Part shown: positions 35,901 to 45,600 of the stretch, in pieces | Numbering within the stretch: the first letter of the stretch is position 1 | Layout: every line of letters starts with the position of its first letter | Assembly (NCBI GenBank): GCA_001584585.1 | Contig: LSYV01000009.1 | Coordinates: 1,380,339 to 1,444,338, forward strand | Length of the DNA stretch: 64,000 bases | Origin: Gonium pectorale | Taxonomy: Eukaryota > Chlorophyta > Chlorophyceae > Chlamydomonadales > Volvocaceae | Reading direction: 5' to 3' | Notes under the pieces: model-generated | The model's input: the letters and a program-made list of their open reading frames with translations, nothing else | Told to the model about the DNA's origin: nothing | Database searches by the model: none | Position numbers and translations under genes: made by a program

Positions 35901-38900
35901 CGGGGTTCCATCGGGAGGCCCTTGGGCGCCTTCTTCAGTGGCCTCTAGATTAATTCAAGGGCGATCGATGACCGTGCCTCCGATGCTCTGAGCGCGCTGT
36001 CCATACGCGCGCCATGACAGATTGCGGTTCCACGCTTCCATTCGCACTCCGTCGGCCGCGCGTATGCATCCGCCGTACAGGTACCAGTTGTACGACATGC
36101 TGCTGCGGCTGGACATCGCCGCTGGCCGCTTCCTGGCCGCCGCGCGCACGCTGGAGCGCAAGGGCGACGCCGAGAGCCTGGCGCAGGCCGCCCAGTACTA
36201 CTGCGAGGGCGGCGCCCCGCTGCTTGCCGTGGAGCTTATGCTGCGGAAGGCGCGTGCGGGCGCCCTGTGGGGTGGCAAGGGCGGCGACTGGCCGCCGCCC
36301 TCTGGCGGCAGCGCCAGCGGCAAGTACCTGCGGGAGGCGGAGGAGCTGATCGATGGGTCCTGCGCCAGCGGGGGCCAGGGCTCTGCGAACCGCGCTGACC
36401 CGCTGGGGGGATGCCGCCTGGAGGCTGCTCTGCTGAAGATGCTCTTCGGAATTGGAGCCAGCAGGGCGGAAGGCGGACAGCGGCCGCTGCAGCGCTGGGA
36501 GGAGTGGAGGGTGCGGCTCGATGGCCGCGAGGCGGAGGCCCACGGGTCGGCCACGAGGATGGCACGGCTCTGTCTGCTGCGCCTGCTCTCGTCGGAGGCC
36601 CTGGACCGCGCTCAGCAGCTGCTTAAGCCCTCCACACAGCAAGCCAGCCGCCAGGCCACCGGTGGAGCCGGAGCCCTCACCCAAGCCCAGCTGCGGCACC
36701 AGAGCCGGCAGCCGCAGGCGCAGCCGTCGCAGCGGCAGGCCGTGGCCGAGCCGAGCAGAGGCGGCTCCCACGCCGACGTGCACGCGCTCAGCGGCGGCGC
36801 CCTGGAGCTCCTGCGGCTGTGGGGCCCCTACAGTCGCCTGCTGCTGGAGGTGCTGCGGGTGCTGGGGCGCATACAGGTGGTGGCAGCATCGCCGCGCGAC
36901 GCGATGCTGCTGGCGGGCGTCCAGGCCTACCACGTGGTCCGCCCCGCCGGCGGGGCGGAGCAGGAGGGCGGTACCGGCGGCGGTGGCGGCGGTGCCGCCG
37001 CGGCAGCCTCTGGCGCGTCGTCTGCCGGGAGCCCAACCGGCAGCCTGGAGCTTGGTTGCCCCCCCTCTGCCGCGTGGGTCAGCCGGGCGCGGGAACGCCT
37101 GCGCATCGCGCTCCGCGCCGGGGCCGGGGCCGCCGGGGCTGCCGCCGCACAGCTGCCGCAGGCCATCAGCGCTGCTGACTTTGCGGCAGCGGCGGGGCTT
37201 TACTGGCGAACGGAGCTGGAGGCGCAGTCGCAGAGAGTCCTAGTCGCCCTGCTTGCGATGGCGTCTCAGCTGGAGCCGGACTACGAGGCGTTCAAGAACC
37301 TGGGCCAAAGTGGCGGGCTGGAGTACAGGGACGCGGGGAGGTCTGGGGGCGCAGGTGGCGGCGGGGCCGCCGGCGCGGTGGTTTCCCTGGACGCCACGCA
37401 GCTGAGGGCGCAGCTGCTGGTAGCGGCTGCCACGGAGGCGCGGCGCCTGGTGCAGGTGCGGGGCTAGCATGCGGCTTGGGGGCCGCTCTCCGTGCCCAAG
37501 AGGAGGGTACTCTGACTACTCTCGCAGACTTGCTGCCGCAGGATTCACTTGCTTGCTTAATTGGGCAGCGCATGCTGCTTCCACTGCTGTCGCATGGCGG
37601 TTACCGGTATCCTCATTGCCCTCATTCTAATACCTGCCACAGCTGGCGCAGGAGCAAGCGGGCGGCGGGGCCCCGTGCCGGCAAGCCGCCGAGCGCTCGG
37701 CCGCCCTTGCCTCGACCCTGGAGCTCCTGTTCAGCGCCACGGCGGCCGTGCCGCTGCCCGCCATGGCCCACGCCGGCAGCCTGCCGGCAGCGCGGCACGC
37801 AGCCGCCGAGGCGCTGGAGCTGTACGGCAATGAGATGCTGGCGGCGGCGGCTGCCCGCGGGCCCCGGGTCGTGCGGCCGCTCCAGGACAGCAGGGCGGGT
37901 CGGCTGTGGGAGCGGCCCGCACACACCCACCTGACGTACGAAGAGGTCGCGCGGGCAGCACTACTCCAGGTGCGCCCCGGGAGGGGCATCTCAGCCGCCA
38001 GCACTTGACGCGCTGTCTTTTGCACCGTACCTGCAGGCCGTTTGAGCAATGCGCGTCAGCCTGCGACTCCTCAACTTTCATGCCGTCGGTCTGGCAACAC
38101 GGACGCTGGTTTTTCTGCTTCAAGCACCCGGAAACGCTGCACGTGCTGGCGTCCCGTTTGCTCCCCTTTCCCGCGCAGCCGCTTCTTCCCGAGGGCTGGC
38201 TGCTGCGCACAGAGCAGGAGGGCAGGGTCAACTGGCAGGTGCCTTGGAACGCGAGGCCCGAGGGCCTCGCCTCGTGGCAGCTCCTGCTGGAGGCGGCGCG
38301 CGCGGCGGACATCCAGCGGGGGCTCGTACCCACGGGCAACGAGTGGAAGGGAACACACTTGGTCGCTGCGCTGTCCCGCTTCGGCTTGGAGTAAGTTCTC
38401 CTCCCCCTGCCAATGGGTCCGTGGCCGTAGCCATTTCTGGAGCGGGGGGGGGACTAGGTTGCAACGCACCCAGCTGCAGCCTTTCATGCCGGACCCTGTG
38501 TGCGCTCCGCCATTTTGGAGTACCGTAAGCGTGAGATACGCGACTTCCGCACGGCGTACACGAGCGTGCCGGCATGGATCCCCAAAGTTCCAAAGAAACC
38601 CCATGGGCTCCTGCAATGCCCCCCATACCGCAGGGCGCTCCTGGAATACCACTCTGGGCGGTCGCTGACTGCCAAGCGGCGGGAGTGGGACCCATGGGTC
38701 GGCATGAAGCCGCTCACCTTCTTGACGCTGTTGGAGCGGTACACCATCCTGGCGCTGTCCGTAACCACCCGCGGCCTCAACAACCTGGTGCTGCCCATGT
38801 CGCTGGTCCTGGACCACATGACGCAGCCCGGCGTCTCCGACCTGATGTCGTACTCTGTACGGCACACACAGCTCACGCCGCCCAACGCCCCGCGCGTGCT

Positions 38901-41532
38901 GCACCGGCTGCTGTGCCAGGTCTGCGAGCTGCTGCGGGGACTGATCGTCAGCCCCGGCGGTGTGCAGCCCGCCAACCAGCTCCACGCGGTCGGGTCTGCG
39001 GCCGACGCGTCGGCGGGCGGCAGCGCCGGGCCCTGGCCGACGCCGGCGCAGCAGCAACGTCAGCAACGCCCGGCGCCGGCTGGGTTGAAGCTAGATGGCA
39101 AGGAGGCCGAAGAGCTGGGCATGTTCCTGCGGCGGGCCGTCGTGCTCCTCTTCAGCGTCGCCATCAACGTGCGACCGCTACCGCCGTTGCCAATGTACCG
39201 CGGCGCCGGTCACGTCGGGCCGCCGCCACACAACCCGAGCCGCCCGCCGGCCGCCTACCACCAAGCACGTGCGCCGTACGCCCCTGTGCCGCCGCAGCCG
39301 CTGCAACAGGCACCGGATCCGGAGCCGCCGGAGCCGGCTGAGTCATGCTGTGCGGTTGTTGCGGCCTCGGCTGTGCCGGGCCACGGCCACGGCCACGGCT
39401 ACCCAGGCGCCGGACGCGGCTCCCATCCGGGCCGTGGCGGCGGCAGCTCGGCCGGCTTGCATGCGGCCATGCCGCTGCTGCCCTGCACGCTGCGCCTGCT
39501 GCTGGACGGTCTGCGGTGGAAGCTGTCCGCGACCCGTTCGCAGCGGGCCTTTGAGCCCGCGATGCTGGGCCCGGAGTTCTCGAGGGCGATGCTGCGCGGG
39601 AAGGACCGCCTCCTGAAGCTGTACGTGCGAGGCGTGCGGAGTCCGGAAGGAATGGCCTGGGCCAACAACAACAAGTCGGTTGATGTGTTGGACAGGAGGG
39701 AAGTGCCCGTGCCGCCCATGCAGCCGCTGCCGCAGCCGCAGCGGCCATTGGGGCAGGCGCGCACCGCAGGCCGCGCGGCCGCACAGGTGGGCCGCAGTCG
39801 CTGGGTAGCAGGCATGGTACCGCTGGACATGTCCTTTCCACACCCCCTTAATGTTTCCAACTATTGCGATGGCCTCGTTAGTTCACATTGCCGCGTTGAC
39901 AATGCGTCCGGTGTGGGGCCAGGGGGCAAGGTAAATTAAGAGGTTTGCACCCTCCACGCAATTCACGCAATGCACCTTTGCAAGGTGACATGTTCATATC
40001 GCAAACGTCAATGCCCTGAATTCCGCCCGCACCTCGCAGAAGCCTCTGACCCGGCAGCTGGCCTTCTTCCGACTGCCCGAGCTCCTGCTCACCGCCGCCG
40101 GGGAGGACCTGGCCGGAGATGAGGACGAGACCGGCGGCGGGCATGACGCCGCCGGGGACGGCGGCCACGGTGGCGCCGCTGCTGACGGCGCTGCCGCCGA
40201 CCTGCCAGAGGTGGCGGCCGAGCATGCCGGCGACACAGGAAGCCTCGCTGGCGGCGGTGCCGCCGACGGGCCAGGCGATGAGGGATCCGCCGCCAGGCTG
40301 GCGGCGGCGACCGCCAACCAGCTGGGTCGTCGGTGCTACACGATGACGCGGCTGTGGCTTTGCCGTGCGAGGCAGCAGCTGCTGCTGCCGGCCCTGAGCC
40401 CGCTGAAGCGCGCGCGGCGTGCAGCGCGTGCCGCGGTCCACTTCCTGGCTCCGGCCGGGCTGGGCGACGCCGCGCGCGCTTACGGCGGGCAGCTGGTGGA
40501 ACTGGCGTGCCCGCTGCAGGTATCAGCGGCCCAGTGGGGGACAGCTGGCGGGTCAGCCTCATGCCTGCTGCTTGAAGAGAAAACTCAATCATACTAAACC
40601 TCAGCAGTGACCTGTATGCCCACGATATGTTTGCCGCTACTTGCGTCGTGACCCTACCGTGACACGCGCCCGTCTCTTGGGGCGGCGCCCGCACTCTGGC
40701 CTATAGGTGGAAGCGGAGGCGGCGGAGAGGCGGCTGGAGCGGGCGGTGCAGTGGCTGCTGGGGCAGCCTCGGCCCAGAGACGAGGAGGCGGAGCGGCGCA
40801 GCGCACAGGTAGGTTGGAGTGGTGGGGTACAGAATGGGCCAGTCTTCGGAGCGTTGGGAATGGTATGCCAGCTTGGCCAAGAGGCGCATGCATAACAAGA
40901 CGAGACAGGCGCAGATGTTCCTTGCGTTCTGTACACGATCCACGGCTAAAATGCTTGCTCTTCGGTTATTCAATAGTTCTTCTGCGCTGTCCTGCCGGTG
41001 GCTGCGGCCCCCAGCTGCTGGATCTGGCCCTCGAGTACCGCGAGAGGCTGCACACGTGCGCAGCGGCGCTCGACGTTGCCAGGTGCGGAGAGGGTGCACT
41101 TGCCCGCAAGCAGTGCATGATAAGAGCATGCGATGTACTCTGGCTGTGTGCGAGGACATTTTCTCCATGTAATTTTTCCGGCAAGGCAGTGCCTGGGACT
41201 TCTGCGGTGCTGTGTCATGCGCTGCCAGTTGCAGCGCCTTGTGGGGCGCGAGCATCTACCACCCGCCCCACCGTCTTCCTGCTGCGCTTCGCCCCCCTGA
41301 AGCCTTTCTCAAGTCTGCCGCGCGAGCCTGCCCTACGCTCCTGACCTTGAACCCCACGCCGCTGTGGGGCTCTGCTTCCCGCAGCCAACCGGATCTGCAT
41401 CGGGCCCTGGACGCCGCCTGGCTAGTGGGGACGGTGGTGCTGCCGCTGCAGCAGGTCCTGTACGAGATGGGAGAGGACCAGGAGCTGGCGGAGGCCATGG
41501 CCGCGGCCGCTGCCAGCGCTGGCCAGCATTGA
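20936..41532 (+). CDS. Giant double SF1 helicase, TRANK1-like (Sen1-type + UvrD-type)
   Basis: About 37 exons splice in phase from ATG 20936 to TGA 41532, 11,379 nt, or about 3,792 residues. Exon 1 is only 54 codons (20936-21097), with an in-frame stop just upstream; its DTILRWKINDVYDEHSLLAK leads into IPTTFKDASSW in exon 2 (21385-21759), as in plant TRANK1-like proteins. Order: a Sen1/UPF1-like helicase (about residues 55-1230), a linker with WDVL and FTDEHLAAL, a UvrD-like helicase (about 1510-2255), then an alpha-helical, TPR-like tail. Walker A motifs are at about residue 462 (GPPGTGKTS) and 1528 (GRSGTGK); Walker B motifs are DEAAQ (about 918) and DEVQD (about 1919). The later junctions fit the helicase motif order closely. 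Three are uncertain: the start of exon 4 (22600 or about 22670), the end of exon 24 (33366 assumed) and the acceptor of exon 3 (22280). Likely a nuclear RNA/DNA helicase; substrate unknown. Annotation as two genes is possible but fits less well. Confidence 0.85.
21385..27150 (+). other. Domain segment: N-terminal Sen1/UPF1-type SF1B helicase
   Basis: Exons 2-11 of the double helicase. Visible motifs in order: GPPGTGKTSTI (motif I, near 23270), LLVCAPTNAAVGEVA (Ia, near 23430), GDCVLLGSADRL in a small exon (24125-24206), CVIDEAAQLVEAEL (II, near 25563), VGDPKQLPSTV (III, near 25652), LDTQYRMHPAIS (IV, exon 26055-26129), VDGFQGQEKDVIVLSMVRAN (V, near 26980) and NVAATRARHGLVVL (VI, near 27080). 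DEAAQ and GFQGQE are characteristic of the Sen1/UPF1/IGHMBP2 group. All motifs needed for ATP hydrolysis are intact. Gly/Ala/Gln-rich insertions follow motif I and precede motif II. Confidence 0.9.
27962..28000. repeat. GTGGGTSS-type short tandem repeat in an intron
   Basis: About five imperfect 8-bp units of the form gtgggtcc/gtgggtgg lie in the intron between exons 13 and 14 of the double-helicase gene. It is simple-sequence DNA. Confidence 0.8.
29697..33664 (+). other. Domain segment: UvrD-type SF1A helicase core
   Basis: Exons 17-25 of the double helicase. LTAEQQVVVEARSSIILIGR leads into GRSGTGK at the end of exon 17; the next exon resumes with TSVILSRIL, so an intron splits the Walker A motif after Lys. 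It continues with VTLSPKLAAATSKYL, VDYDRFADSYWRHFSSEL, FVYLDEVQDLTPAQIALFK (motif II, near 31460), MVLAGDTAQTIAKGVSFRFE (III), LLQNFRTHAQIS (IV), VLTATESKGLEFK (V), LLYNFFSASRLTPNKWR and LKALYVGVTRGRED (VI, near 33540). The order and spacing match plant and animal TRANK1. An acidic, Ala-rich insertion (about 30250-30780) interrupts the core. Motifs look catalytically intact. Confidence 0.88.
33958..41532 (+). other. Domain segment: C-terminal alpha-helical, TPR-like tail
   Basis: Exons 26-37 encode about 1,540 residues without enzymatic motifs. The first part shows TPR-like helical pairs with small and aromatic residues at regular spacing (ELYQDAAMMFDRLG, AARQHHARAAALFKQC, KHLSAAKSYESAGMWGDAGD, CYEKARRWKDAAER), where TRANK1-like proteins have TPR-like repeats. 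Later exons are Leu/Arg/Ala-rich with long Gly/Pro/His-rich insertions (about 39180-39450) and end in MGEDQELAEAMAAAAASAG. The exons are long (1,375 and 1,153 nt) compared with those of the helicase half. It is probably a protein-interaction scaffold (inference). Confidence 0.7.
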
Positions 41533-42678
41533 GGCAGATGCCGAGGTTCCCAGGCACTTGACTGGGCAGGATCGGGGCCCGGAGGTGCAGGAGCTCGGCA
41601 GCCTTGCGTTGAGGTCATACCCATATACAGCCGGCCATCACGTACAGGCGGCGGCGTGGAAGGCAGTGTTTCGGGACCGTGGGCAAGGCAGCCGTGCCAT
41701 GCGGCTGGCGGATTGGATCAGTGCTACCCCGCACAGCGCATGAGGCCGCTAGCGGGCCTCGCCGGTGCCGGCCTTCCGCATGCTCGGTTCCTCTGGGCTT
41801 GAAGCCTCGCGTTCTGATTCTGTGGGATTCGCTGGGCCGGCTGACATCATGGCCTGGTCTGCGCACGGAGGATTTGCTGGCACAGGGTCCTTAAAGCTGG
41901 ACAGGTCGTGTTCACTGCAGGCAGGAGTTGCAGGGCGGGGATGGGCTGCTGCCGGGCTGCCAGGCAGTTACAATGGGGGACCAAGCATGGGATGCTACTA
42001 GATGGACATTCAGCGTTGCAGCTTTTGATAGATGCAAAGTGAAGTTCACTTATGTCTACGTATGGCACATTGGAGTAGTATACGCCCAACTGCGGGTTCC
42101 TGTACTCGGTCGTATCGTACAGGAGGTCGTGTAAGTCGACGCTGACACAGAAACCGCTACTGCCCCACGCGGCGCGATGGTGCTTACCCAGCCAGCCCCC
42201 CTTCGGCTCTCGGGGCAGTCTAACGCATGGTCCATGCACAGTAAAACAACAGGAACTGCAGCGCTAACGCACAACCCGATGTGACTGGCGCTGGAGGCCA
42301 AACACGGCTTGCAGCTATGGCAGGCACGAAGCGTGCAGCTGCGGCAGTCACGAAGCTCATCTGGCATTCATGGCACCGCGGACCACGCCGGGACTGAGGC
42401 GCGCTGCTGACACACCATGGCCACGCGGAATGGCTGCATGTGGCCTGTAGGACCCGACTGTGGGACGTGAAGGTACTCCGCTAAGGCGTCGTGACCACGG
42501 TCGTGGCCTAACCGTCTAGGTCCTTTGCGCGGGTCGGCGTGGATGGGGGCGCAGTACATGTCCGTTATATTACACGGCTGTACCGCCGTTTACAGCTGTG
42601 AGCGTGCGTTATGCGCTTGTCGATAGCCAAGCTTTATGTTACTGCTTAGCGTATGTCAAATGCCATTGTGTCATCATC
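41533..42678. other. Intergenic: helicase 3' region and F-box/LRR promoter
   Basis: No coding sequence can be supported here. It is less GC-rich than the flanking exons, as expected of a chlorophyte 3' untranslated region plus promoter. A TGTAA pentamer at 42130 may end the helicase transcript. Confidence 0.5.
42130..42134 (+). terminator. Candidate TGTAA polyadenylation signal
   Basis: TGTAA is the established near-universal poly(A) signal of Chlamydomonas and relatives. This copy lies 598 nt after the helicase stop codon, a normal 3' untranslated length for these algae. I noticed no earlier plus-strand TGTAA after the stop. Without transcript ends it remains a candidate. Confidence 0.4.
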
Positions 42679-45600
42679 ATGGAGGATGCTCGAGACTGGG
42701 AATCGCTGCTGTCGCGGCATGTGCCGGTGGGCCTCGTAGCACCAATCTCTTGAGGCGATTATGAACATGATTCTAGATGTTTCCAGGATCACATAGCGCT
42801 GTGCAGTTCTTCGCGCCGGGGTATTGTTGCGTGCCTCATGAATGACCCAGGCTGGGCGCGTGAAAACCGCAATCTACAGTCGGGCCCTTACGACTTGGCT
42901 GCCCTTCTCCCCGCATAGATAACTTCCGTCACGCTTGCCCCCGCAGGACCTGCAGCCGGCGCTCGGGCCGCGCGACCTCCTGCGCCTGCGCCTCAGCTGC
43001 CGTGGCCTCGGCAGCGCCTTTGGTGCCGCCGTCGGCGCCCTGCACGTCACCTGCCCCGCGTCTCCGCTCACTCCCGCCCTAGAGAGCCACGCCCCGGCGC
43101 CCCGCGGCGCCCATCCAACGTCTGATTCCCCGGCAATGCTGGCGGCCCGGCGGGCGTTCCCACTGGCATCGCAACTTCACCTCCACTTCGACGCCCTGGC
43201 GGCATGTTCCTACGCGGGCTCGGATGCGGGCTCTTGTGCCCAGGTGATAGCAGCGACAGGGGAAGCGGCCTCAACAGATGGCGGCGATACAGGGGGTGGG
43301 TCTCCGGGTGCGGCGCCAGCGGCAGCAGCAGGCAGGGGCCATCCGGTGACCGCAGGGCAGGGCGTAGCTCCCGCCAGCGCTGGCGCTGCGGTGGCCGGTA
43401 TGTGGGTACAAATGCTGGATCAATTGGAGCTGATGGCCGGAGCTGGCGGTTGGCAGGGGGCCAGGCGCGCCGCTGCCGCAGGAGCCGCTGGCGCTCCGAC
43501 CACTGCTTCGGTGGCAGAGCCGGCGCATGCGGCGGGCGGGTCACCAAGCTGGGCAGCGGGAGTCGCGGGCGGAGGCCCCGGAGGCGACTGGTCGCTTGGC
43601 GCCGAGGGAGCGGGCGCTGGCGGCGCTGGCGCGGCTGCGGCCACAGCTGCGGCGTCAGGCAAGGAGCTGGCGGGGCCCGGCGGCAACGGCGAGGCGGCGC
43701 CGCTCCGCGCGCTGCGCGTGTGCGTCGCGGTGCCGCTGAGGCTGCAGTTCGGAGGGCCCACTCTGGAGCCGGAGCGGTCAAGGGCCTTGGCCAGGGAGTG
43801 AGTGAGACGGGCAGCGTGGCTGGTGGGGGTCCCTGGGCTTCGGTGCGCGGCTGCGCGTGTACACGGCCACGGTACGAGGGCCGAAGCCGTTGCTGCGGCC
43901 GCTCGTGGGCGTGTGATAATCGGTTATGGAGTGCGCCGGCGGGGACGGAAGCCGCCGGAACGGTGCTAGGAATGCGCTACTCAGAGGAACCCGTCTTGTC
44001 GACCGACCAAATCTGTCAACCACAGGTTTAACCGGCGTCTGCTGGAGGCGCTGTCGCCCACGGCGCCGTCACCGCCGCCGCCAGCGGCCCCTCCCCGCCT
44101 GGGCGGCTCCCTTGCCGTCAGCCTGGGCCGGCTGCAGCTAGAGGTGCGGGGCGGTCAGGAGGACACGCGTGCGCTGGTCCCCGCTCCGGCGGCCCTGGCG
44201 GCTGCTCTTGCGCAGCTGCCCGCCCTGATGGAGCTGTCCCTCGCCTGGCCGCGCATCGAGGGGGCCCACCTGGCGGCCGTGGTGGGGATCAGCGGGCTCA
44301 GGTGCGGATGGGCGGGGGCCGATCTCTGGGTTGCGGCTCAGGTCAGCGCGGGTGTGTGCGGTGGCGCCCCGGCTCGTCAAACCGAGGCAGTGCCCGTTTT
44401 ATATGCCTCGTAAGATCAGAAACACCTTTGTGAAAAGGCACAGCTCGGCTCTGCTCGCGCTTTTGTTGCCCGAAGGCTCCTTACGGCGGCATGCGTGCCC
44501 CTTACGCGCTCGGCCACTTATCGTTCTGACTTGCGCTCACCGGGCTCCACCACCGGGACCCAAGCGAGAGCTGCCCGCCGCCCAATCGGGAGGGGCGCAG
44601 CGGCACGTCCCGCGGATCTGGACTGCTTGCCGCCTGCTCCTACCACCTGCCGCAGGTCTCTGGCACTCGCCGACGAGTACGACGGCTCCGACGGCTGGCT
44701 GGCCGCCAGTCACTCAGTGGCCTCGCTGCTGGCGCAGTCCTCAGCCGCCGGCAGCGGTGGGCCCGGTGACGGCGACGGCGACGGGGGCGATGCTGTCACG
44801 GCTGCGGTGGAGGCGTCGGGCTCGTTGCCTGAGGGACCCGGGCCCTGGGCCTCGGCGGCGGCGAAGGATCTCCTTTCCTTCCTCCGTGCGCCGCTCGAGC
44901 AGCTGCCGCGGGAGTGGCACGTGGGCCTGATGGCGGCGCCTGCCTGGCTGCCGAGGCTGCGGAGCCTGCGTCTCGTGAGCCCGGGACTGGCGGCTCAGGG
45001 TCCGCCGCCATGGCTGAGCTGCGGCGTCGACCGGATGATCCCCTGGGGCGAGATTAGGTGTGGCCCGGGGATTACCGGTGATTCACCAGGTGGCCCTTGC
45101 GGGCCGTCAGGCAGTCGTCCGCTTCCGCCTCGGGCAGTGCTGGCCCGCTTGACCAGCCTAGAGCTGGGCGGGGCCCGCACGAGCCGTTTGTCCGGGCAGC
45201 TTAGCGGCTGGGGGCTGCCGGCGCTGCTGCAGCGCCTGTCGGCGCGGGAGGAAGAACGAGGGCCGGCGCTGACGGCAGCCGGCGCCGCTGCGAGCGGGCG
45301 TGGTAGCCGGAGCGGGAGCAGGAGCTCCTGCCGGGACTTTGCACAGCTGCCGTCGGCAGCGCCAATCTCGATGGCGGCGCCGTTGACGGTTCTGGCGTTT
45401 CAGGCGCAGCAGCTGAGCTGGTCCGACTTATCTTGTCTCGGGCGGCTGATGGGGCTGCAGGAGCTGCGGATTAATGGCTGGCGGCAGGCAGCTGGGGCTG
45501 CCAGCGCGCGGGTGTTTCTGGAGGAGGTGGAGGAGCTGCCGCAGACATGCAAAGCCAGTGGCGAGGCGGAGGCTGAGGCGGTGCCGCCGGGCGAGCCGCA

